NCBI RefSeq assembly: GCF_000349325.1 | Contig: NC_020504.1 | Span: 620,001 to 684,000 of the forward strand | Source of the DNA: Streptomyces davaonensis JCM 4913 | Lineage (GTDB): Bacteria; Actinomycetota; Actinomycetes; Streptomycetales; Streptomycetaceae | Length of the DNA stretch: 64,000 bases | Direction: 5' to 3' | Shown here: positions 33,598-43,000 of the stretch, one piece after another | Numbering within the stretch: position 1 is the stretch's first letter | Layout: every line of letters starts with the position of its first letter | Notes under the pieces: model-generated | Seen by the model: only the letters and a program-made list of their open reading frames with translations | What the model was told of the DNA's origin: nothing | The model's database searches: none | Translations under genes and position numbers: made by a program

Positions 33598-34323
33598 CTA
33601 CGTGGACTGCAACTCGCGAACTCGGGCACGGAAGATGCGCCAGCGCCGCTCGTTGTCATGCACCAGCGTTGCCGACTCCGTCATCAGATCAGCTGCCCGG
33701 TCCAGCAGCTCGGAAGCCGAATACAGGTAGGCGGGGGCCGTCCGCTCGCCCCCCAGATCGACCCGCAGCGCCGCCGGAGCGAAGTCGATGCAGGCCAGCA
33801 GGTCAAGAGCGCGCCGCAACAGCCGTGCGACCAGGGCCTGGAGGCCCGCCGACTGCCAGTCGTTGGCGATGATCCGGTGCCGCTCCCCGAGCAGGTCGAC
33901 CAGCGCGGGATAGGCAGCCAGGCCCCCCGCGATCTCCCACGCTTGCTCCATCGCACCGGCCAGCCAGGCACCCGTCTGCTCGACGTCATCCGCCAGCAGC
34001 CCGACCTCACGTTTCAGCCGCTGTAGTTCGACCGGCTCGCCCTCCCCTTCCATGAAGAGGATCCCCGACGCCGCGGCAAGCCCGGGGGCATTAAGGTCCT
34101 CCGTGCCGGCGAACGCGGCCGCCGACGTCTGCTCACCCACGCCCACCACGCTCCACCGGTCGGCCAGCGTCTTCAGCGCCCGAGACCGCGCCTGCAGCTC
34201 GCCGGCCTGCCGCAACGGAGCCTGCGAGTAGTACTCCTCATGCTCGCGATGGAACCGCGCGAGATTGTCGATCAACTGCAACAGCGACTCAGGAGGGCTG
34301 AGCTGCGCCTCGTCCTCGGCCAT
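33598..34323 (-). CDS. Passenger protein of the IS5-family element, function unknown
   Basis: The 241-residue product ([32 protein letters not shown]...) is mostly helical. It has leucine-rich stretches such as [32 protein letters not shown] and [26 protein letters not shown], suggesting a helical bundle. No catalytic motif is seen. It shares the strand of the transposase and lies wholly within the terminal repeats. ATG 34323 is chosen at the natural acidic start; an in-frame upstream codon exists at 34368. Confidence 0.65.
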   Translation of the reverse strand: MAEDEAQLSPPESLLQLIDNLARFHREHEEYYSQAPLRQAGELQARSRALKTLADRWSVVGVGEQTSAAAFAGTEDLNAPGLAAASGILFMEGEGEPVELQRLKREVGLLADDVEQTGAWLAGAMEQAWEIAGGLAAYPALVDLLGERHRIIANDWQSAGLQALVARLLRRALDLLACIDFAPAALRVDLGGERTAPAYLYSASELLDRAADLMTESATLVHDNERRWRIFRARVRELQST

Positions 34324-34428
34324 GTCAGCAGTGTGCACCAGGTCCCACGCGCACAGACGTCCAGCCACGCCCGTACGCGTCGGATGCGAGCCGCGCGGCC
34401 CTCACAGATCTTTACGGGACAGACCTTA

Positions 34429-35034
34429 GCTGACGACAGATCAGTCCTTGCTGAGCACATTCGACGGCACTACAACAACGCCTGCGCTATCGAAATGGAG
34501 GGCTCTGGAGCTGCCCATGCGGCCCATCTCAGCGGACAGTTGGACGTCCTTGTCGTCAGGGGCATCAGTGATCTCGCCAACGCTGAGAAGCACAAAGCCG
34601 ATGTGTCTGGCTCACAGTCTCACGCCGCTGAACGGGCGGCCATCGCAGCAGTCACGGTCCTGCGCAAGCAGCAGCCCGCTAGCTCACAAGCAAGGCCACT
34701 CCAGCCCTTCATCAGTTTGAAGGCCTCTCGGACTCCCACGGCCGTACCCGATGCATTGAGGCATGGCGCACAGGCTGTCACAGCACTTGCATATCCGGGA
34801 GTTGGCGATCGGTATCTGGGAACGGTAGTGAAGACCACGACCTTTGGAGCCTTTGTCTCCATGCTGCCGGGTATAGATGGCCTGCTACACATCTCCCAGA
34901 TTCGCAAGCTGGTCGGCGGTAAGCCGGTCCGCGACGTTGAAGATGTTCTTAGCATGGGCACAACAATTTGGGTTGAGGTCGCTGAGATCGACAGCCGCGG
35001 CAAGATCTCCCTGCAACCAGTCATCAACCCCTAA
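34429..35034 (+). pseudogene. 5'-truncated MTAN-like nucleosidase fused to an S1 RNA-binding domain
   Basis: After the IS the frame reads [46 protein letters not shown] and [15 protein letters not shown]. This is the C-terminal third of an MTA/SAH nucleosidase or nucleoside phosphorylase: the 'A-x-EMEG' ribose-binding motif and the 'R-x-I-S-D' aspartate are present. A linker leads to an S1 domain ([30 protein letters not shown] ... [21 protein letters not shown]). The first two thirds of the nucleosidase are missing. The frame is continuous with the GntR fragment at 32633-32731 once the IS and one TA are removed. Base composition is lower in G/C than the neighbours. Confidence 0.75.
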
Positions 35035-35078
35035 GAACGGCTACACAATGAGTCGGGATGGTGGAAGCCCGACTGTTG

Positions 35079-36128
35079 TCACGGAGGCAACCCTCGGGTG
35101 CCCTTGCGGACCGCGCCTTTGAACTCCGCGGTCAACAGGTTCTTCGCGCCTCTGAAATCGGCGCCGGTCAGGTCCGCGTCGGTGAAGTCCGCGTCGCGGA
35201 GATCGACCCCCCTCAAGTCCGCTCCGCGCAGGATGGCGTGAGGCAGGCTGGCACGGACGAGACTGGCCCGCTGCAGACGGGCATCCTCCAATACGGCGCT
35301 TGTCAGGTCCGTCTCGTCGAAGTGCGCCCTCGCCGCCTGGATCCGCCTCAGGTCGGCGCGCGCGAGGTGCGACTGATTCAGGTTGGCATCAGTCAGGTCG
35401 GTGTCCGTCAACTCAGCCTGGTTCAGGGTTGCTTCCTGCAGAGATGTGCGCGCCATGATCGCCCCGGCCAGATGGGCAAGTTCCAAGTCCGCGCTGCGCA
35501 GGTCTGCGTCGCTGAAGTCGGCCTCACGGAAATTGATACCGATCACGCGTTGGCGGGCCCGGTCCCACATCCCCATGTAGCTCAGGTTGCGGAGGCGGAC
35601 GTTGCGCAGGTTGAAGTCGCCGCGGCCGTCACGCGTGGGATCCCGGTTGGCCAGTACCGTCATGGCCGCCTGGACGTCCGCGGCAGGGCGGGCATCGGCT
35701 GAGCCGCCCGCCTGCCCGTGAGTGTGCTCACGGACGTAGGCCGTCAGCAGGGTGACGACGGTGGGGTGGTCGTGCGGCGAATCTCGCATGAGGCGCTCCA
35801 GGCCGTAGATGCCGCCGAGGCGGACGTCCACGGCCGACGAGGAGAGGTTGCCGATTGCTGCATTGAACCGGCCGGTGACCTGCCCACGCTCGGCGATCCG
35901 CAACTGTTCGCCGGACTGCTGGACCGAAACCCAGGTGAACAGCAAGGCGGCAAGCGCTGCGATCCCGGGTAGCGATGCCGCCGCCAGCGCCGCCCACTGC
36001 AGGCGGCTTCCTTCCGTATGGTCGCCCGTGCGAGGACGTCCTGCCCGCCTTTGGCTTCCGTGACGTGCGCCGCGGTGAGAGATTCGGCGCAGCTGCGCCA
36101 GGTTGCTCAGCCTGGTCATACGGGCCAT
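35079..36128 (-). CDS. Pentapeptide-repeat membrane protein
   Basis: The 349-residue protein has one transmembrane segment (ALAAASLPGIAALAALLFTWVSV) near residues 45-70. A linker follows with the VDVRLGGIYGLERLMRDSPHDHPTV motif common before such repeats. From about residue 185 onward comes a run of A(D/N)LxX pentapeptides (FREADFSDADLRSADLELAHL ... ADLRGVDLRDADFTDADL), forming a right-handed quadrilateral helix. The function of these Streptomyces proteins is unknown. ATG 36128 (MARMTRLSN) is chosen over a far upstream GTG in low-bias sequence. Confidence 0.83.
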   Translation of the reverse strand: MARMTRLSNLAQLRRISHRGARHGSQRRAGRPRTGDHTEGSRLQWAALAAASLPGIAALAALLFTWVSVQQSGEQLRIAERGQVTGRFNAAIGNLSSSAVDVRLGGIYGLERLMRDSPHDHPTVVTLLTAYVREHTHGQAGGSADARPAADVQAAMTVLANRDPTRDGRGDFNLRNVRLRNLSYMGMWDRARQRVIGINFREADFSDADLRSADLELAHLAGAIMARTSLQEATLNQAELTDTDLTDANLNQSHLARADLRRIQAARAHFDETDLTSAVLEDARLQRASLVRASLPHAILRGADLRGVDLRDADFTDADLTGADFRGAKNLLTAEFKGAVRKGTRGLPP

Positions 36129-36215
36129 GGAACCCCGAAACCAGGGAGGATCGGCGTTCTGGCAGCGCGGCGGACGACAGCTTCGGGCGAACGGCCGAAT
36201 TCTCACCCGGATCCG

Positions 36216-37019
36216 CTAACACAGTGAGCGGATCTGGCGCAGGGTGATGAGGCAGCAGGCGAGGTTGAGGAAGGCTACGTGGATATCAGCCCCGCGTTCC
36301 CAGCGCACATGCAGGCGCCGGAAGCCATGCGAACGTGCGCTCTGCGACCCAGCGATATCGGCCCAGTCCACTGCCATGGGGTGTGCCCCGGCGGGCCACG
36401 ACAGGGAGAATCCTGCGCGCGCGGATCCGCTCGCGGTACCTGTCGTGGTCGTAGCCGCGGTCGGCGAGCAGCGCGTCCGGCTTGCGGCGGGGCCGGCCGC
36501 GTCGGCCCCGGACGGGTGGGATGGCATCGAGCAGGGGCATGAGCTGGGTGACGTCGTTGCGGTTGCCGCCGGTGAGGACGACCGCGAGCGGGGTGCCGTG
36601 GCCGTCGGTGATCAGGTGGTGCTTGGAGCCAGCCTGTCCCCGATCTACCGGCGACGGGCCCGTCTGGAGCCCTCTTTTAGCGCCCTGACGTGGGAGGAGT
36701 CGACCACGCAGCGGGACCAGTCCAGGCGGGCGGCGGCGTTCACCTCGTCTAGCAGCACCTCGTGAAGCCTTTGCCAGACTCCGGCCTCGCTCCAGTTCCT
36801 CAGCCGTCTCCAGCAGGTCATGCCCGAGCCAAAGCCGAGCTCCCGCGGGAGATGTTCCCACTGGGTGCCGGTGTACAGCACGAAGAGGATCCCGCACAAC
36901 ACCTGCCGGTCCGGGACTGGTTTGCGGCCCGGGTATCGGAACCGTCGCTCCTTCTTCGGCAGCAGCGGCTCGATCCGCTCCCACAGGTCATCCGACACCA
37001 TCCACGGTGAAGCCCCCAT
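36216..37019 (-). pseudogene. IS5-family transposase, two-frame type with an extra frameshift
   Basis: Frame one starts at ATG 37019 (MGASPWMVSDDLWERIEPLLP) and reaches RCVVDSSHVRALK (first aspartate). Frame two supplies DRGQAGSKHHLITDGHGTPLAVVLTGGN, DALLADRGYDHDRYRERI (second aspartate) and RYRWVAERTFAWL (glutamate). A shift between two frames is normal for this IS5 subgroup. However, the last helix, GFRRLHVRWERGADIHVAFLNLACCLI, is in a third frame, as if about 8 bases were lost after TFAWL. The element is probably inactive. Confidence 0.75.
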
Positions 37020-37083
37020 GGCCTCGCCAACGCTCAGCCCACCGGCCGGACACGACCACCAGGACCGATCCACCTCATTGTGT
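36219..37083. mobile_element. IS5-family (IS427-like) element, degenerate
   Basis: The ends ACACAGTGAGCGGATC (from 36219) and, reversed, ACACAATGAGGTGGATC (to 37083) are imperfect inverted repeats. TA lies on both sides (36217-36218, 37084-37085). The 865-bp element holds a two-frame transposase gene on the minus strand that carries an additional lesion. Its right end cuts into the FxLD methyltransferase gene. Confidence 0.8.
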
Positions 37084-38612
37084 TAGGAGTTCCGCCCGAA
37101 CGGTCCACTGCACAGGTATGACGAGTGGTCACCGCCTTCGAACAGACAGGAGCCACGCTCGCCCGTCTCGCAGCCCGCGGCGCCCTCACCCGCGGCCTGC
37201 GAGCCGTCATCGCCCACCACGTGATCTTCCACGCCAACCGCGCCAGTCTCCTCCAGGACGACCAGAGCGCCCTGTCCCACATCGCACGAGAGGTAGTCAT
37301 GGGAACGAGTGACCACACCGCGTCGCCCACCGAGGCAACGGCCGACATCGATAGCGTCAGCGCGGTGAACACCGACACGATCACCACCCCCACGGCGGAC
37401 GCCGAGCGCCTCCGCAACGCCCTGGTCGACCAACTCCGCGCGGACTGACACGCCCGCACGCCCGCCGTCGAGACCGCGTTGCGGACCGTGCCCCGCCACG
37501 TGTTCGTGCCCGATGCGTCACTCGAAGACGCCTACGCCAACGCACCCGTACACATCAAGTACGACACCGACGGCACGTCCATCTCCTGCGCCTCCCAGCC
37601 CGGCGTCGTCGCCCTCATGCTGGACCAACTCGAAGCCCAGCCCGGCGAGCACATCCTCGAACTCGGCGCCGGCACCGGCTACAACGCCGGTCTCCTCGCC
37701 CACCTGGTCGGTGAGAGCGGACACGTGACCACCCTCGACGTCGACGACGACCTCGTGGAGGGCGCCCATGCGCACCTCTCCGCCGCCGGGATCACCAACG
37801 TCGAGGCCGTGACCCGCGACGGGGCCCTCGGCTACGCCGAAGCAGCGCCGTATGACCGGATCATCGCCACTGTGGGCGCGCACGGTGTGTCGAACGCTTG
37901 GCTGCAGCAGCTCGCCCCCGGCGGCCGGCTCCTCGTCCCCCAGCGCCTCAAGGGCACCGTCTCCCGCTCCATCGCCTACGAGCAGCGTGACGGCCGATGG
38001 GTGTCCCTCGGCAGCGAGATGAACACCTTCATGCCGCTTCGGCGGGGCATCGCCGACGATGAGCGCCGAGTGACCCCTCTGAGTGCGGACGGCACCGTAC
38101 GGCTCCAGGCCCCCGCCGGGCTCAGCATCGACGCCGATGCCCTCGCGGGTGTACTTGACCAGCCCCGCACCGAGGAGTGGACCGGCATGACAGTCCACGC
38201 CATGGAGTCGCCGGAGTGGATGGAACTGTTCGTCACCTGTTCCCTCCCCTCTGGCCTGATCCGGATGCTGTTCCCCCAGAGCGCCAAGGGCACCCTGCTC
38301 ACCGAGGACCCCTACCCCTCGTCGACCGCGGTCGTCGACAAGGGCGCCGTCACCTACCTCGCCCGGCGCCTGTCAAAGGAGAACACCCCCGAGGGCGACA
38401 AGCTCTGGGAGTTCGGCGTCATCGGCCACGGCCCCGGCAGCGACGAGCTGGCCGCCAAGGTCGCCGACGCCATCCGCATCTGGGACAGGGAGTACCGAGG
38501 CCGTGAGGCCACGTTCGAGATCCAGCCCCTTGACGCCCCCGCCATCGAGCAGCGCCCCGGTCTCTTCGCGCTCGACACCCCGCTGAACCGCATCGTCGTC
38601 GACTGGCGATGA
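37084..38612 (+). pseudogene. FxLD-system methyltransferase with N-terminal thiopeptide-type domain, broken
   Basis: The methyltransferase part (VPRHVFVPDASLEDAYAN, the SAM motif HILELGAGTGYNAGLLAHL, DRIIATVGAHGV, GGRLLVPQRL) is a PCMT-like enzyme of the type tied to FxLD lanthipeptides. The preceding GPLHRYDEW + VTAFEQTGATLARLAARGALTRG and AVIAHHVIFHANR are the end of a lanthipeptide-dehydratase/thiopeptide C-terminal domain. Three lesions are visible: the IS5-family element removes the 5' end at 37083, one base is missing near 37126 (frame change between DEW and VTAF), and a TGA at 37446-37448 replaces a codon between LVDQLRAD and HARTPAVE. An internal ATG at 37479 could still express the methyltransferase half. 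Confidence 0.78.
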
Positions 38613-38630
38613 CGCCCCACCCCTAGCGGA

Positions 38631-38663
38631 CGGTGCCCGCCGGCACACGGCCGGCGGGCACCG
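38631..38663. terminator. Hairpin after the FxLD methyltransferase
   Basis: A perfect 13-bp stem, CGGTGCCCGCCGG with CCGGCGGGCACCG, closes a 7-base loop. It starts 18 bases after the methyltransferase stop. No T-run follows, as is common in Streptomyces. Confidence 0.65.
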
Positions 38664-38700
38664 CCGCCTCAGCAGTCCTCACTCTCGACCTGGGGGATCC

Positions 38701-39836
38701 ATGGACCCGCACGGCCTCACAGCCCAGCGCTTCCCGCTCGTCGCCCGATTCCGCCCCGCCTGCCTGCCCCTACCTGAACGCGTGCGCGCACTCGTCGACC
38801 TGGCCGACATCGCAGTGAAGAAGGCCGACCAGGGTCTCGCATCGGCCGTCTACAACCAGGCCGCGCTCATAGCCTCCGACCTCGGCCTCCCCGACCTCGC
38901 CCGCGAGATGTGCCACCAGCACGCCGCCGCCCACCTCCACGCCTGCCCCCCTGCCCGGCATGAGCGCGATCCGAGGACTGGAACCGGTCGTCAATCTCGC
39001 TCGCCTCCAGATCCGCGCCGGCCACGCCGATCAGGGCCGTCAGCGACACCCTCGACCTGTACAAGGTCGTCGAGACGGGCACAGCCGCCCGGTTCGAGGG
39101 CGTCAACGTACCTGCGGACCTCACCGCGACCGGCAAAGACCGCCAGGAGGTCCGCGCGTGGCTGTGGCGCGTCCTCCTCGCCGACGGCACGCGCGCCCTC
39201 ACCACTCAGGGGCGATGGGTCGAGGCGCTGGTGCACAACGAAGCCCACCATGGCATCGGACAGCGGATGCTCGACGGTCGGCAGGTCGCCGTACTCGCCA
39301 CCCTCGTTGCGAACGACACGGCAGGGGCTGCTGGTCTCCTCGCCGACACGCTGCCCGGCGACCCATGGGAACAAGCCGTCACGGCATGCCTGACCGTTCT
39401 GTGCCGCCGCGACGCCGGGCAGCCGATCGACGGCCACCTGGCCGACCTGGTGACGGCCTACTCCAGACGGAAGGCCGAACCCGGGATGACCGTCTTCGAC
39501 ACCCGCCTCGGACTCACTGTCCTGGACACGCTCGGTTCCGCCGATTCGTCCGCCGCGCACCGCATCGTAGAGGATCTCCACCGCAGGACGACGGACGCCG
39601 AGGACGGCTACGCAGCCCGCGAGAGCTTGGCTCACCCTCTGTTCACCGAGATTGCCACGGACCGGCAAGTGCAGGACTGCCGCGCGCTGGTGCGCGCCTG
39701 CGCCCTCGGTACAGGCATCCTCCCGGACGAGCTGCGAAGAGAACTGACAGCGGCTCTGCGCGCCAGCGACAGCGTGATCCGGGGAAGCTTCACACTTTCC
39801 TCCGATCCCGGAAGAACGCAACCCTTGCGGGCCTGA
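38701..39836 (+). pseudogene. FxLD-locus helical protein, frameshifted twice
   Basis: The frame from ATG 38701 (MDPHGLTAQRFPLVARFRPACLPLP, LADIAVKKADQGLASAVYNQAALIASDLGLPDLAREMCHQH) shifts in a C-run near 38945-38951 to continue as LPGMSAIRGLEPVVNLARLQIRAGHADQGRQR. It shifts again near 39035-39045 to DLYKVVETGTAARFEGVNVPADLTATGKDRQEVRAWLWRVLLADGTRAL and on to TGA 39836. Together this is a roughly 375-residue helical-repeat protein that I recall as a companion of FxLD methyltransferases. The function is unknown. Beyond it, 39837-40000 holds only GEVRRRRKELRWSEA, which may be a scrap of an XRE regulator. Confidence 0.68.
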
Positions 39837-40000
39837 AGGTGCCTATCAGCGCTGTCGGCGCTGCTGTGGCCGGCGAGGTCCGCAGACGACGGAAGGAACT
39901 GCGGTGGAGCGAAGCGGTGCACGGATACTCACCGACATCCGCCGGGTCTCACACGGTGCCCCGGCCCCGGCAGGGAAAGCCGGAACCGGGGCGCTGGGCT

Positions 40001-43000
40001 TCAGCCGCGCAGCGTCGTCTCCGGGCTGTTGTACGCCTGCGCCGTCAGCACCGGACGTCGGGACGAACACGCCTGCGACGGCCAGGACAGGCGGACGGTG
40101 CGGGACTCTCCGGGCAGCAGCCACAGGTAGTTGTCGCTGTACAGCGTCGGCAGCACCCGGCGGCCGTGGGCTTCCTCCAGCAGGGACAGACGGACCATGG
40201 CGGCCACCGCAGTTCCGCGGTTGTGGATCGTCGCCGTCAGCCCGTGCCGGTCCCCGGAGCGCGACACCTCGGTGATGTCGCCGGTCAGCTTCACCTGCCT
40301 GGCCTTGTTCAGGTCGCGCAGGGACGAGGGGTCGCGGTAACGCCAGTACGTGTTCCGTGACACCTCCCGGCCCGTGGCGTCCGTGAGGGTGAGCCGCAGC
40401 AGGTGCAGATCCGGAAGGCCGTTCGTCCACTGCGCGGTGAAGGCCTTCGCGGTGTCCGCCCGGGCTACGTCCACCCGTACGCGCCTGGTCGAGCCGAGCT
40501 GCCGGCCGGTCAGGTCGAACAGCCGGGCGGTGACGGTTGCTCCCCGCAGGTCGGTCGAGGTGTGGTTGACCGCGATGACCTGCCAGTTCACCGGGTCGGC
40601 CTGGACATGCAGGGACTCGCAGGCCGAACGGGCGCCGTAGTAGGTGCCGTTGACGTCGAAGTCGTAGTCGTAGGTCTGCCAGACCGTGCTGTGCCAGGCC
40701 GGGTGGGACATCCACAGCATCAGGCCGGAGGCGTTGTCCCACAGGTGGGCGTTCCACGCCTCGAACATGGCGCGGGTGTTCTCGTAGTTGACGAACTGCG
40801 CCTTGCGGGCGAAGTCGTCCAGGTCTCCCGATTCACCGAGGCGTGCCTCGATGGCTGCCTTGTAGTTCTGCGGCGCCTGGTTCCCGCGTTCGCTCCAGTC
40901 GTGGTGGTACCAGGCCCCCTTGATGGGCCACTCCGGCTCGTCACCGGTCATGTTGCGGGTGCTCGCCGCGGTGGAGACGACGGGCATGCCGATCTCGGTG
41001 TGGAAACCGAAGTCCTTGCTGCCGTAGGTCATGGGGTCGAAGTACTTCTCCGGCTCCACCCAGCCGTAGGGCCCGCCGCCGGTGACGATTCCGCCGGCCG
41101 AGTTGTTCTGGTAGAGCAGGCCGGGCACCTGCTCCTGCACGGCGTCGCGCATGCCCTTGTCGATGGCGGCCGGGGGGTTGCCCTCGTTGGCGCCGCACCA
41201 GATCACCACGCTCGGGTGGATGCGGTAGCGCAGCACGGTGTCGCGGGCGAGCGAGATGAACGCCTCGCGGTCCGGCGGGTCCATGCCCCACGCGTTGGGG
41301 AAGTCGTTCCACACCAGGATGCCGTGCCGATCGCAGGCGGCGAAGAACTCCTCCCGGTCGCTGCTGCCGACCCAGTTGCGGATCATGGTGAAGTTCATGT
41401 CGCGGTGCATGCGCACGGCCGCGTCCATGCGTTCCGCCGGCATCCGGCGCAGCAGTTCGTCCCAGCCCCAGTTGCCGCCACGGGCCAGCACCCGCACACC
41501 GTTGACGCTGATCTTCAGCGGGTCGGGGGTGTTGGACACGGACTTGACGTCGGTCCAGTCCGAGCCGTCCGCCGAGACCTGGATGACGTACGTCTTCGGG
41601 TACGCGTTCTCCCAGACGACGGCGATGCGGTCGAACGTACGGGAGGAGCCGAGGTCGACCTGGATCCACTGGTGGTCCTCGTAGGCGGAGGACCAGCGGG
41701 AGTTCGGGTCGCCGTCGGTGGCGTGGGAGGCGGGGTGGTCGGACTCCTCGGTGGAGGCGGTGGCCTGCCGGCGCAGGGCGAGATCGGTACCGGGATCCGT
41801 GCGGTCGATGACGCTGAGGGTCCACAGGGAGTTGCCCCAACTGGTGTTGCGCAGGCCGCAGTTGAGGCGGACGAAGCGTGCTGTACGCGCCTCGAAGTCC
41901 TGGATCTGGAGGCTGGCGTTGCCGTTGTTGAACGGCAGCGGTACCGCTCCGTTGTCCACGGACTTCACGTCGGTCCAGTCCGAGCCGTCGGCCGAGACCT
42001 GGACCACGAACGACTTCGCGTACGCCTGCTCCCAGGTGAGGTCGACCCGGTCGAAGGACTGGGTGGAGCCGAGGTCGACGCGTATCCACTGGTCGTCCTC
42101 GTAGGCGGAGGACCAGCGGGTGCCGGCGTCGCCGTCGGTGACGTTGGCCGCGCCGTGGTCGTCCTGGTCGGTGCTGGAGGCCTCGGCGGTGGCGTGCAGG
42201 GCGAGGTCGAGGCCGGGGCGGGTGCTGTCGCCGACGGAGAGGGTCCACAGGGAGCTGCCCCAGGACGTGGCCCGGGTCAGGCAGCGGATGCGGACGTGCC
42301 GGGCCTGCTGCCGGTCGAAGGTCACGGTCTGCGTGTAGGCGTCGCCGGAGGCGGTGAACGGCAGCGGTGTGTCGTACTCGTAGCCGAACTGGCGGATACC
42401 GAAGCGGGTGACGCGCCGGTCGCTCTCCTGGCCGCCGACCGTCGCCGTGAGCGTGAGGTCGTGGAGGTGGGGCTCGCCCAGGCCGTTGGGCCACCACAGC
42501 TTGGGATCGCGCAGCTTCAACTCGCTGAAGGCGCTGGGCGCGAAGACGACCTCGACGCTCTCACCGGCCTTCACCGTGACGCTCTTGGACACCCGCACAC
42601 CGTCGAAGGCCGCGGTGACCGTCGCCTCGCGGTCGGCGGTGTCCGCGTTGCGGACCGGTACGACGACCGTCACCTCGGCGACGGACACGTCCGGCAGTTC
42701 GGGCAGGACGGTGTCCACGCGCGGGTCGCCGATGACGACGTGCCCGGTCGATCTGAGCCGTACGTGGTTCCAGATCCCGGCCGCGCGGTCGCGTACGGCG
42801 GGCATCCAGTCCCAGCCCGAAGAGGCGAGGTACGTCGGGGAGTTGAGGTTCATCTGCTGGGCGCCTGCGTCGACCCACGCCTCGCCCTCGGGGCCCTTGT
42901 CCCCGGGGCTGCCGGGCACCGGCATCGGCGTGATCCGCACGGCGAGCGCGTTCTCGGCAGCCGGGTCGATGAGCCCGGTGACGTCGAAGGCGGCGCGGGC

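Larger units (their letters stand above)
32732..34426. mobile_element. IS5-family element with a passenger gene and TA target duplication
   Basis: The left end AGGGCTGTCCCGTAAATGATCT (from 32732) and the reverse complement of the right end (AGGTCTGTCCCGTAAAGATCT, to 34426) match over about 16 of the first 17 bases. TA flanks both ends (32730-32731 and 34427-34428). The 1695-bp element carries a transposase on the minus strand and a second gene of unknown function. An additional copy of the inner end motif, CGGAGATCAT, lies at 33569-33578 directly before the transposase. The original element may therefore have ended there and later gained the passenger part. Confidence 0.8.

Noticed and set aside
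39846..39950. N-terminus of an XRE regulator (GEVRRRRKELRWSEA)
   Set aside because: The match is about 25 residues and degenerates at once; too short to annotate as a gene.
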